From Streptomyces prunicolor NBRC 13075 (GTDB taxonomy: Bacteria > Actinomycetota > Actinomycetes > Streptomycetales > Streptomycetaceae): DNA of 64,000 nt. The stretch is taken from positions 58,161 to 122,160 of the forward strand of contig NZ_BARF01000069.1 of NCBI RefSeq assembly GCF_000367365.1, in the 5' to 3' direction. Below, one piece after another: positions 8,793 to 16,642 of this stretch. The notes under the pieces are model-generated. The model ran no database searches. It was not told where the DNA came from and saw only the letters and a program-made list of their open reading frames with translations. Both the position numbers and the translations under genes were made by a program. How positions within the stretch are numbered: the stretch's first letter is position 1; each line of letters starts with the position of its first letter.

Positions 8793-8905
8793 AAACCACG
8801 GGCGCGGGGTGGGGACCCGGCGCCGAACAGCTCACAACCGACTTGCAACAGACCGGCTTTCACAACGCTTTTCATTCACACGCGCGGACGGGGGAGGATA
8901 GACGT

Positions 8906-9883
8906 ATGCAGCCACGGAACATGTCCATGAGCGGAGTCGTCGACCTCGCCGCGGTGAAGGCGGCCCAGGAGGCCAAGGTCAAGGCGGAGCAGGCGCGCGC
9001 CGAGACCGCCAGGCAGGGCGGCGGCGGGGCCGTCTCGCCGGCCGACCTGGTGATCGACGTAGATGAGGCGGGGTTCGAGAGCGAGGTCCTGCAGCGGTCC
9101 ACCGAGGTCCCGGTCGTCATCGACTTCTGGGCCGAGTGGTGCGAGCCGTGCAAGCAGCTGAGCCCGCTCCTGGAGCGGCTCGCCCTCGATTACAACGGAC
9201 GCTTCGTCCTTGCCAAGATCGACGTCGACGCCAATCAGATGCTGATGCAGCAGTTCGGGGTGCAGGGCATCCCGGCCGTCTTCGCGGTGGTCGCGGGGCA
9301 GGCGCTGCCGCTCTTCCAGGGGGCCGCTCCCGAGTCGCAGATCCGGGAGACGCTGGACCAGTTGATCCAGGTCGCCGAGCAGCGCTTCGGTCTCACCGGG
9401 TTGGACGTCGACCCCGACGCCGCGCCGGGTGACCGTCCCGAGGCCGTGGCCGAGATGCCGGCGGGACCCTACGACGCGCTGCTCGAAGCCGCCGTACAGG
9501 CCCTGGACGCGGGGGACTTCGGCGGGGCCGTGCAGGCCTACAAGAACGTGCTGAGCGACGACCCGGCCAACACCGAGGCCAAACTGGGGCTCGCCCAGGC
9601 CGAGTTGCTGCAGCGGGTGTCGACGCTCGACCCGCAGCAGGTGCGCACCGAGGCGGCCGAGAAGCCGGGTGACGTGCCGGCGCAGATCGCCGCCGCCGAC
9701 CTGGATCTGGTGGGCGGTCATGTCGAGGACGCGTTCAGCCGGCTCATCGACACCGTGCGGCGCACGGTGGGTGACGACCGGGATGCCGTACGGCTGCGGC
9801 TGTTGGAGCTCTTCGAGGTCGTCGGGGCCGATGACCCCAGGGTGACGGCGGCCCGGCGCGCACTGGCGCGGGCGCTGTTCTGA
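8906..9883 (+). CDS. Thioredoxin/TPR co-chaperone-like protein (YbbN/CnoX type)
   Basis: 325 residues. About 45-155 is a thioredoxin fold with a redox-active Cys79-Glu-Pro-Cys82 in FWAEWCEPCKQL and the cis-Pro region GIPAVFAV. Residues 185-325 are helical repeats of the TPR_19/20 kind found in YbbN (YDALLEAAVQALDAGDFGGAVQAYKNVL; PQVR-type linker; final ADDPRVTAARRALARALF). The family holds or protects oxidised client proteins. Residues 15-40 are a charged helix. ATG 8906 has GGGGGAGGA nine bases upstream and fits the domain start, whereas the open frame extends much further up. The gene diverges from the TetR gene. Confidence 0.9.
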   Translation: MQPRNMSMSGVVDLAAVKAAQEAKVKAEQARAETARQGGGGAVSPADLVIDVDEAGFESEVLQRSTEVPVVIDFWAEWCEPCKQLSPLLERLALDYNGRFVLAKIDVDANQMLMQQFGVQGIPAVFAVVAGQALPLFQGAAPESQIRETLDQLIQVAEQRFGLTGLDVDPDAAPGDRPEAVAEMPAGPYDALLEAAVQALDAGDFGGAVQAYKNVLSDDPANTEAKLGLAQAELLQRVSTLDPQQVRTEAAEKPGDVPAQIAAADLDLVGGHVEDAFSRLIDTVRRTVGDDRDAVRLRLLELFEVVGADDPRVTAARRALARALF

Positions 9884-10528
9884 GCGGGGTGCGGGGCCCG
9901 TTCTGACCAGTCGGTAAACCTCGTGACCTGTGTTGCCGGAGTGAAAGATTTGCCGACGGAGTGTCACTGCGGCCGCGCTTTACCAAAACTTGGTAATCGC
10001 GGCCGCTGTTACTTGGAGTAAGTCGAGGGCGTTGATCTGTCGGATTCCGCCCGGATGTCAACTGATTTGTCCTGGCCCACGATGACACCCAGCGTCGTCG
10101 GCCGATACCGGCGGGTCGTTGTTCGGTTATCCGGCCGTTACTACCCAGTAACGAAGCCCCTTGTGCGGGCGGCGAGAATGCACCACGATCGGCCACGCTC
10201 GGTCCATCGCCGTACCCGACAGCCGGTCGGGCCGACGGATTTTTCTGGGTCCCCACCGAGTAGAGCCGGAAACAATGGAGTCGGCTCTTGGGCAGGGGGG
10301 TCTTCGCCGTACGGCGGAGCCTGTCCAGCAAGGTTGTGCGTGATGTGCGTCAGGCGCGACCAGTGGTTGTCGCTCGGGGGTGATCGCCGGTGATCGGTGC
10401 GCGGTTCGCGCCTCCGAGGACAGGCGCTCCCCTTCCCGAGGACGTAGCACTTCTCCCATCCCTGCCCGGCTGAGCCGCCAATAGGGGGCAGTCAGGGCCA
10501 GGAGATGTACGTCCGAGAAGGAGGAAAT
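9884..10528. promoter_or_regulatory. Long non-coding interval with three TTAC/GTAA dyads
   Basis: There is no convincing gene in these 645 bases; the ORFs here are Arg/Pro-rich shadows. It holds a compound inverted repeat (GCGGCCGCG at 9969-9977 and 9998-10006 flanking TTACCAA-aac-TTGGTAA at 9980-9996), a dyad TTACT-tgg-AGTAA at 10009-10021 and a dyad CGTTACT-accc-AGTAACG at 10136-10153. The first may end thioredoxin-like transcription. The repeated TTAC..GTAA theme suggests regulator sites for the DUF6230 operon. Confidence 0.5.
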
Positions 10529-11179
10529 ATGGAGTCCCAGGTGCGTGGCGGGACGAGATGGAAGCGCTTCGCTGTGGTCATGGTGCCCAGCGTCGCCGCT
10601 ACGGCGTGTATAGGTGTCGCCCTCGCGCAGGGTGCTCTCGCCGCGTCATTCAGTGTTTCGGGTCAGTCGTTCAAGGTGACGGCCGACTCGCTCAACGGCC
10701 AGGGTTTCGCCCAGTACGGAGCCCTGGACTCGGGCTACAACCTGGACGGCAGCAAGTCGCTCCACCCCGTCGCGGTCTCGTCGTTCACGTCGGCGACGAT
10801 CACCAACATGTGCCAGTCGGTGGTCACCCCGAACATCCCGGTGCTCGGGTCCGTCAGCCTCGTGCTGCGGGCGGGCGGCGGCGGTACGCCGGTCGAGGCG
10901 ACCAACCTGTACATCGACGTCGAGGACCTCAGCGCCGACGCTGTGTTCCACAACATCGACATCGGTGTGGCGGCCGGTAACACCGCTGCCAGCAAGGGCG
11001 GCAAGGGTCCGGGCATGAAGGGCGGCAGCGAGGCTGCCAACCCCTACGGCTTCGCCCAGCAGGCCGAGTCGGCCGAGCTGACCAAGGTGAAGCAGACGGC
11101 GTGGGCCACCACTGCCGGAACCTTCAAGCTCAGCGGGCTGAAGATGTCGGTCTCGGCCGGCACCCACGAGTGCTACTAG
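10529..11179 (+). CDS. DUF6230 family exported protein
   Basis: 216 residues. RGGTRWKRFAVVMVPSVAATACIGVALAQGALAASFSVSG is a classic signal or N-terminal anchor segment (Arg-rich, hydrophobic, AxA). The remainder is a Gly/Ser/Thr-rich, beta-type domain (SFKVTADSLNGQGFAQYGALD; FKLSGLKMSVSAG) with two Cys (TNMCQSV and the terminal HECY) that may pair outside the cell. Such proteins are often annotated as cholesterol esterase without support. ATG 10529 has GAAGGAGG just upstream; the ATG at 10505 would add eight residues and lacks a site. It is first in a three-gene run with DUF6114 and a Ser-rich secreted protein. Function unknown. Confidence 0.85.
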   Translation: MESQVRGGTRWKRFAVVMVPSVAATACIGVALAQGALAASFSVSGQSFKVTADSLNGQGFAQYGALDSGYNLDGSKSLHPVAVSSFTSATITNMCQSVVTPNIPVLGSVSLVLRAGGGGTPVEATNLYIDVEDLSADAVFHNIDIGVAAGNTAASKGGKGPGMKGGSEAANPYGFAQQAESAELTKVKQTAWATTAGTFKLSGLKMSVSAGTHECY

Positions 11180-11296
11180 GCACTTGACGGCGGGCGGGGG
11201 AGCCGGTGGCGCCCCCGCCCGTCCACCTTCCACCAGCGCCTTCACACGAGGTGCAACTCTCCACCACAGCAACGCCGTACCAGGGAGCTGTTTTCC

Positions 11297-11914
11297 ATGA
11301 GCGCCGAGACTCCTGCCGCACCCGGCCAGTTCGCCCGCCGGAGGCTGCAGTTTCGTGCCTGGCGTGGCACGAGGCCGTTCTGGGCCGGTCTGTTCGTCAT
11401 GCTCGGCGGACTCCCGATCGCCTACTTCCCGTACGCACATCTTCAGGTGGGCCATCTGACGCTGGCGATGGCCACCACCGCGGGCGCCGGGTCCCTGATC
11501 ATCGGTGTGCTGCTCGTCGTCCTGGGCTTCAGCCTCTGGTTCCAGAAGCACGTGCGCACCTTCGCCGGTGTCGCGTCGATCCTGCTGGCGCTGGTGTCCA
11601 TCCCCGTGTCCAACCTCGGCGGCTTCCTGATCGGCTTCCTCCTCGCCATGGTCGGCGGGGCACTGGCCGTGTCGTGGGCGCCGGGCGCGCCGCCGCAGCC
11701 GGAGGCGCTGCAGGACGTCGCACAGGGAGAGGGCGGCGACCCCGCCGAGGCGGCCACACCGTACGAGGCGGCGCCGCACGACTCCGCGTCGTACTACGCC
11801 AAGCCTCAGGAGCCCGCGCCGTACGAGTCCGCCGACGGTACGGGTGAGCCGAACGATCTGTCAGGAACGAGCCCGGTGAACAACGGGGCGAACGGGAGGC
11901 ACAGTGCCGGCTGA
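11297..11914 (+). CDS. DUF6114 membrane protein
   Basis: 205 residues. Three to four hydrophobic segments lie in the first 130 residues (FWAGLFVMLGGLPIAYFPYA; LAMATTAGAGSLIIGVLLVVLGFSLWF; FAGVASILLALVSIPVSNLGGFLIGFLLAMVGGALAVSW). A Tyr/Glu/Ala-rich tail with PYE-type repeats (YEAAPHD, YAKPQEPAPYE) extends to the C-terminus, probably in the cytoplasm. DUF6114 genes regularly follow DUF6230 genes, and the downstream gene overlaps its 3' end by 11 bases, so the three are likely co-expressed. Biochemical role unknown. Confidence 0.87.
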   Translation: MSAETPAAPGQFARRRLQFRAWRGTRPFWAGLFVMLGGLPIAYFPYAHLQVGHLTLAMATTAGAGSLIIGVLLVVLGFSLWFQKHVRTFAGVASILLALVSIPVSNLGGFLIGFLLAMVGGALAVSWAPGAPPQPEALQDVAQGEGGDPAEAATPYEAAPHDSASYYAKPQEPAPYESADGTGEPNDLSGTSPVNNGANGRHSAG

Positions 11915-13223
11915 CGAGGTGACCCACGGGACTGATGTGGACGAGTCCCGTGTGAGAACCGGGCCGCGGCATGCGGCACCCAAGAAGCCGCTGTTCACCA
12001 GGCTCCACATGCCCGCCGGCAAGGCGATAGCCACGGTGGCGATGCCGACCGCCGTGATCATGGGGTTCGGATTCACGTCTTCGCTCGCTCTCGCCGACAA
12101 CGGCGCGACGGCCTCGCCGTCGTCCAAGAGCCTGACGGCCGACGAGTACAAGGACTGCGTCGCGGCGCTGGCCGAGTCGACGGCCAGCCCCTCGGCGACG
12201 CCGTCCGCGTCCGCGAGCGAGTCCGCCGACTCGTCCAAGGACGAGGCGACCCCGTCGGCGTCCGCCTCGAAGGACGCCGACTCGGGCAAGACCTCTTCGG
12301 GGTCGTCGGATTCAGGTTCCGACGACGACACGGCCACGCCCACGCCGTCCGCCTCGGCGAGCAAGACGACGGATTCGAGCGGTTCGTCGAGCAGCACCGC
12401 GACCGCGACGCCCTCCGCGTCCGAGAGCAGCGGCGGCCTGCTGGACAGCATCGGCGACGCCATCACCGGGATCCTCACCGGCGGTTCGTCGAGCTCCGAC
12501 TCGACGGCGAGCGCCACCCCGACGCCGACCGCGTCCGCCTCGGCGAGCGCCACGAAGGACTCGTCCACCGACGACTCCTCCAGCGTGTCCGACACCGTCA
12601 AGGACACGACCAAGAAGGTCACCGACACGGTGAACGACACCGTGAAGGACACGACCGACGCGGCGTCCAAGGCGGCTGAGGCGGCCGAGGACGCGACCGC
12701 TTCGGCCACGGCCACCCCGAGCCCGTCCGCGAGCGAGAGCGCCGACACCTCGGACTGCCCGGTCGCCACGGACGACACCAGCGGCGTCGACAACAAGGTG
12801 CTGCTGCCCGACGACCCCTGGTACCTGAACGCCAGTTCGCTGCTGCTCAAGGGCGCGGACTATCAGGGCGTCGTCGAGGTGAAGACCGCCAGCGGCAAGG
12901 TCAAGAAGGTCCTGAAGTACGTCATCTCCGGCGGGACCGACATCGGCGACCTGCACCAGACGGTGAACGACAAGCAGTCCGGCAAGACCTACCACGTGCA
13001 GGCGGCCTCGGGCTCGACGTCCACCATCCGCGACGGCGACACCGTGATGTACACGGAGTCCATCTCGGGCAACCTGTTCGGACTGATCCCGATCACGTTC
13101 GACCCGGACAACCCGCCGCCGCTGAACATCCCGCTGATCTACTTCACCAACGTGAAGGTGGTCCAGGCAGGCCAGTTCGGCGGCACGCTGACCGTCCCCG
13201 GTCTGCACAGCTACCAGAACTGA
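11904..13223 (+). CDS. Exported Ser/Asp/Thr-rich hypothetical protein
   Basis: 439 residues from GTG 11904 (GGGAGG upstream), overlapping the DUF6114 gene by 11 bases. An N-terminal hydrophobic segment (AIATVAMPTAVIMGFGFTSSLALA) acts as signal peptide. Residues 70-285 are low-complexity Ser/Ala/Thr/Asp with repeated SASAS and TATPTP units and a KDTTKKVTDTVNDTVKDTT segment, resembling a cell-wall-spanning or glycosylated stalk. Residues 290-439 form a compact domain (VLLPDDPWYLNASSLLLKGADYQGVVEV to LTVPGLHSYQN) with no family I recognise. It is probably a surface protein working with the DUF6230 and DUF6114 products. Confidence 0.8.
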   Translation: MPADEVTHGTDVDESRVRTGPRHAAPKKPLFTRLHMPAGKAIATVAMPTAVIMGFGFTSSLALADNGATASPSSKSLTADEYKDCVAALAESTASPSATPSASASESADSSKDEATPSASASKDADSGKTSSGSSDSGSDDDTATPTPSASASKTTDSSGSSSSTATATPSASESSGGLLDSIGDAITGILTGGSSSSDSTASATPTPTASASASATKDSSTDDSSSVSDTVKDTTKKVTDTVNDTVKDTTDAASKAAEAAEDATASATATPSPSASESADTSDCPVATDDTSGVDNKVLLPDDPWYLNASSLLLKGADYQGVVEVKTASGKVKKVLKYVISGGTDIGDLHQTVNDKQSGKTYHVQAASGSTSTIRDGDTVMYTESISGNLFGLIPITFDPDNPPPLNIPLIYFTNVKVVQAGQFGGTLTVPGLHSYQN

Positions 13224-13261
13224 GCCCGTCCACAAGCCCGTTCGGGAGCCGCGAAGGAGCA

Positions 13262-13293
13262 GTGCCCCGCCGAGTACCCACTCGGCGGGGCAC
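13262..13293. terminator. Terminator hairpin after the secreted-protein operon
   Basis: GTGCCCCGCCGAGT and its exact complement enclose a 4-base loop. The 14-bp stem lies 38 bases past the stop of the Ser-rich secreted protein gene and before the next gene's promoter. Confidence 0.85.
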
Positions 13294-13353
13294 CGCTCTG
13301 TCCGGTGTCCGGAGCGCGGCCGATCCAAAAGGCCGATCCGCAAAGGAGGACAG

Positions 13354-13836
13354 ATGATCGACTTCTCCTTCGAGCCCCGGGCCGACGACCCCTTCTGGTC
13401 CCCGGCACGGCGACCGGAGCACCCGTACCGGCCGGAGCACCCGGAGCTGACCGGTGCGGACTTCTCCCTGAGCTACTTCCGGGCGGACGTACGGCTCGTC
13501 GTCCACGGCGTGGATCTCGGCCTGCGCACGCTCGGACTGCCCGTCGTCGACTTCGCTCTCATGCTGGAGTACGCGAGAAGGGAGCTGGAGACCCGGAGCG
13601 ACATCGCGGTGGAGACGAGCGTGAGCGGCCATGTGTTCTCCCTCAGCCGCGGAGCGGAGGCCGTCACCCTCACCACGAACTACGCGCCGGACGTGGTGGA
13701 GCTGACCTGGGCCGAGCTGTGGCAGCTCACCGAGCGGGCGAAGGCCGACGCGTTCCGGCTGATCACCACCGCCCATCCGGAGCTGCGCGCCCACGCCTGG
13801 CTGCGGGAGACCGTCGGAGCGCCGTCGGCCGCGTGA
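13354..13836 (+). CDS. Hypothetical cytoplasmic protein, 160 aa
   Basis: No signal peptide, membrane segment or motif I can name. Start ATG 13354 has AAAGGAGG at ideal spacing, so the start is secure. The protein opens with Pro/Arg-rich FSFEPRADDPFWSPARRPEHPYRPEHPE and continues as an alpha/beta domain (DVRLVVHGVDLGLRTLGLPVVDFALMLEYARREL; VELTWAELWQLTERAKADAFRLI). It stands alone between two strong terminators, so it is its own unit. Function not assigned. Confidence 0.75.
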   Translation: MIDFSFEPRADDPFWSPARRPEHPYRPEHPELTGADFSLSYFRADVRLVVHGVDLGLRTLGLPVVDFALMLEYARRELETRSDIAVETSVSGHVFSLSRGAEAVTLTTNYAPDVVELTWAELWQLTERAKADAFRLITTAHPELRAHAWLRETVGAPSAA

Positions 13837-13854
13837 TCCGGCGGCGGACGGACC

Positions 13855-13885
13855 GAGGGCGCCCCCTGTCGCAGGGGGCGCCCTC
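13855..13885. terminator. Shared terminator of the 160-aa gene and pyk
   Basis: GAGGGCGCCCCCTG, loop TCG, then the exact complement: a 14-bp GC stem lying 18 bases past one stop and 29 bases before the convergent pyk stop. Confidence 0.85.
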
Positions 13886-13914
13886 AGCGCCGTACAAGAG
13901 CCTTCAGCGGTGCG

Positions 13915-15345
13915 TCAGTTGCCCTCGCCGCCGCCGAGGTGGTGGACGCGGAGCATGTTCGTGGTGCCGGCCACGCCGGGGGGCGAGCCGGCGGTGATGA
14001 TGACGGTCTCGCCCGGGTTGAAGCGGTTGATCTTGGCGATCTCGCCGTCGACCATGTCGACCATCTCGTCCGTGCTGTTGACGAACGGCACCACGTGCGA
14101 CTCCACGCCCCAGCTGAGGGTGAGCTGGTTGCGGGTGCTCTCGTCGGTCGTGAAGGCGACGATCGGCTGCGAGGCGCGGTAGCGGGACAGCCGGCGGGCG
14201 GTGTCACCGGACTGCGTGAACGCCACCAGGGCCCGGCCGCCGAGGAAGTCGGCGATCTCGCACGCGGCACGCGCGATCGAACCACCCTGCGTCCGCGGCT
14301 TCTTGCCCGGCACGAGCGGCTGCAGACCCTTGGAGAACAGCTCCTCCTCGGCCGCCTGGACGATCTTCGACATCGTCTGCACGGTCTCGATCGGGTAGGC
14401 GCCCACCGAGGACTCGGCGGACAGCATGACCGCGTCCGCGCCGTCCAGGATCGCGTTGGCCACGTCGGAGGCCTCGGCGCGCGTGGGGCGGGAGTTGGTG
14501 ATCATCGACTCCATCATCTGGGTCGCCACGATCACCGGCTTGGCGTTGCGCCGGCACAGCTCCACCAGGCGCTTCTGCACCATCGGGACCTTCTCCAGCG
14601 GGTACTCGACGGCGAGGTCGCCACGGGCCACCATCACCGCGTCGAACGCCGCGACCACGGCCTCCATGTTCTCGACCGCCTGCGGCTTCTCCACCTTGGC
14701 GATGACGGGGACCCGGCGGCCCTCCTCGTCCATCACCTTGTGGACGTCGTACACGTCGCCCGCGTCGCGCACGAAGGACAGGGCGACCATGTCGCAGCCC
14801 ATCCGCAGCGCGAAGCGCAGGTCCTCGACGTCCTTCTCGGACAGCGCGGGCACGTTCACGGCCGTGCCGGGCAGGTTGATGCCCTTGTGGTCGGAGATGA
14901 CGCCGCCCTCGATGACGATCGTCTTCACGCGGGGGCCTTCGACGCTGAGGACCTTCAGCTCGACGTTGCCGTCGTTGATGAGGACCTGGTCGCCGCGGGA
15001 GACGTCACCGGGCAGGCCCTTGTACGTCGTACCGCAGATGGTCTTGTCGCCCGGGATGTCCTCGGTGGTGATGGTGAACTCGTCACCGCGCACCAGCTCG
15101 ACGGGACCCTCCGCGAAGGTCTCCAGGCGGATCTTCGGGCCCTGCAGGTCGGCGAGGACGCCGATGGCACGGCCGGTCTCCTTGGCCGCGGCACGGACGC
15201 GGTCGTACCGCCCCTGGTGCTCGGCGTGGGTGCCGTGGCTGAAATTGAAACGGGCCACATTCATACCGGCCTCGATCAGCGAGACCAGTTGTTCGTGGGA
15301 GTCGACCGCGGGGCCGAGAGTACAGACGATTTTCGAACGGCGCAT
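13915..15345 (-). CDS. pyk: Pyruvate kinase
   Basis: 476 residues, the usual bacterial length. It converts phosphoenolpyruvate and ADP to pyruvate and ATP, the last glycolytic step. The N-terminus RRSKIVCTLGPAVDS and NVARFNFSHGTHAEH carry the nucleotide and K+ binding residues. The B domain follows, then VIAKVEKPQAVENM, MVARGDLAVEYPLEKVPMVQK and the signature PVIVATQMMESMI. The C domain begins near VQAAEEELFSKG. ATG 15345 starts at the canonical N-terminus. It is followed upstream on the same strand by ackA and pta, tying it to acetyl-phosphate metabolism. It is one of two pyruvate kinases usual in Streptomyces; from gene order probably the pyk2-type copy. Confidence 0.96.
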   Translation of the reverse strand: MRRSKIVCTLGPAVDSHEQLVSLIEAGMNVARFNFSHGTHAEHQGRYDRVRAAAKETGRAIGVLADLQGPKIRLETFAEGPVELVRGDEFTITTEDIPGDKTICGTTYKGLPGDVSRGDQVLINDGNVELKVLSVEGPRVKTIVIEGGVISDHKGINLPGTAVNVPALSEKDVEDLRFALRMGCDMVALSFVRDAGDVYDVHKVMDEEGRRVPVIAKVEKPQAVENMEAVVAAFDAVMVARGDLAVEYPLEKVPMVQKRLVELCRRNAKPVIVATQMMESMITNSRPTRAEASDVANAILDGADAVMLSAESSVGAYPIETVQTMSKIVQAAEEELFSKGLQPLVPGKKPRTQGGSIARAACEIADFLGGRALVAFTQSGDTARRLSRYRASQPIVAFTTDESTRNQLTLSWGVESHVVPFVNSTDEMVDMVDGEIAKINRFNPGETVIITAGSPPGVAGTTNMLRVHHLGGGEGN

Positions 15346-15372
15346 GGGACGATCCTATCGGTTTGTTTCGCT

Positions 15373-15386
15373 ACGGAATATTCCGT
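15373..15386. promoter_or_regulatory. 14-bp perfect palindrome upstream of pyk
   Basis: ACGGAATATTCCGT is its own reverse complement and lies 28-41 bases upstream of the pyk start in the 73-bp gap between ackA and pyk. It is AT-centred in very GC-rich DNA, so it is a plausible operator or -10 region site; the binding protein is unknown. Confidence 0.5.
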
Positions 15387-15418
15387 CTGGCGGAAGATAC
15401 AAATGGGCGGGCATGCGC

Positions 15419-16642
15419 TCAGGCGTTGTAATTTCCGACCAGTGCATAGGTCTGTGTCGCGATCTCCAATTCCTCGTCCGTCGGCACCACCGCGACCGCG
15501 ACCCGCCCGGACGCCGGCGAGATCAGCCGCGGCTCATCACTCCGTACGGCGTTCAGCGCGTCGTCGACCTCGAGCCCCAGCAGCTCCAGGCCCGCGACGG
15601 CGGCTTCCCGCACCGCACTCGCGTTCTCCCCGACCCCCGCGGTGAAGGCGACCGCGTCCACCTTGCCGAGTACCGCGCAGTAGGCACCGATGTACTTCTT
15701 CAACCGGTGAATGTAGATGTCGAAGGCGAGTTCCGCCTGTTCGTCGCCCTCGTCGATCCGGCGCCGGATCTCCCGCATGTCGTTGTCCCCGCACAACCCG
15801 ATCAGACCGCTCTTCTTGTTGAGAAGAGTGTCGATCTCATCGGTGGACATTCCGCCAACACGCATCAAATGGAAGATGACGGCCGGATCCAGGTCTCCCG
15901 ACCGCGTCCCCATCACCAGCCCCTCCAACGGCGTCAGCCCCATGGAGGTCTCCACGCACCGGCCCTTTTCGACCGCCGACGCGGACGCCCCGTTCCCGAG
16001 GTGCAGCACGATGACATTGACGTCCTCGGGCGCTCTGCGGAGCAGCTTCGCCGTCGCCCGCGACACATAGGCGTGCGAGGTCCCGTGGAACCCGTACCGC
16101 CGGATCCGGTACGCGTCGGCGGTCGCCACGTCGATCGCGTACCGCGCGGCCGACTCCGGCATCGTCGTGTGGAACGCGGTGTCGAACACGGCCACCTGCG
16201 GCAGATCGGGCCGCAACGCCATCGCGGTCCTGATCCCGACGAGGTTCGCCGGATTGTGCAACGGCGCGACGGGGATGAGCCGTTCGATCTCGGCGAGCAC
16301 GGCGTCGTCGATGACGGTCGGCGCGGTGAAGGTCTGCCCACCGTGCACGACCCGATGCCCGATGGCAGCCAACTCGGGCGAGTCCAGACCAAGTTGGTCC
16401 TTCGACAGCTCTTCGGCTACGGCCTTCAGGGCGGCCTCGTGATCGGGGATCGGGCCGGTGGACTCCCGTACGGCACCGGACGTGACACAGGTGTGCTTGA
16501 ACCGGGAGGTCTCCTCGCCGATGCGCTCGACGAGCCCCATGGCCAGCCGCTCGCCGTCGCGCATGTCGAGCAGCTGGTACTTCACCGACGAGGAGCCGGA
16601 GTTGAGGACGAGGACACGGGCCGGGGCGGGGGCGGGGCTCAC
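15419..16642 (-). CDS. ackA: Acetate kinase
   Basis: 407 residues. It interconverts acetyl phosphate plus ADP and acetate plus ATP. The ASKHA signature VLVLNSGSSSVKYQLLD opens the protein; IGHRVVHGGQTFT and the catalytic region VFDTAFHTTMPESAARYAI, FHGTSHAYVSRAT, GNGASASAVEKGRCVETSMGLTPLEGLVMGTRSGDLDP follow. The start is GTG 16642, which overlaps the pta stop in a GTGA; although the frame is open much further, the signature begins eight residues in. The overlap indicates translational coupling with pta. The pair makes or consumes acetate via acetyl phosphate. Confidence 0.96.
   Translation of the reverse strand: MSPAPAPARVLVLNSGSSSVKYQLLDMRDGERLAMGLVERIGEETSRFKHTCVTSGAVRESTGPIPDHEAALKAVAEELSKDQLGLDSPELAAIGHRVVHGGQTFTAPTVIDDAVLAEIERLIPVAPLHNPANLVGIRTAMALRPDLPQVAVFDTAFHTTMPESAARYAIDVATADAYRIRRYGFHGTSHAYVSRATAKLLRRAPEDVNVIVLHLGNGASASAVEKGRCVETSMGLTPLEGLVMGTRSGDLDPAVIFHLMRVGGMSTDEIDTLLNKKSGLIGLCGDNDMREIRRRIDEGDEQAELAFDIYIHRLKKYIGAYCAVLGKVDAVAFTAGVGENASAVREAAVAGLELLGLEVDDALNAVRSDEPRLISPASGRVAVAVVPTDEELEIATQTYALVGNYNA

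Noticed and set aside
10055..10393. 112-residue ORF upstream of the DUF6230 gene
   Set aside because: Arg/Ser/Pro-rich without ribosome site and containing operator-like dyads; looks like non-coding DNA.
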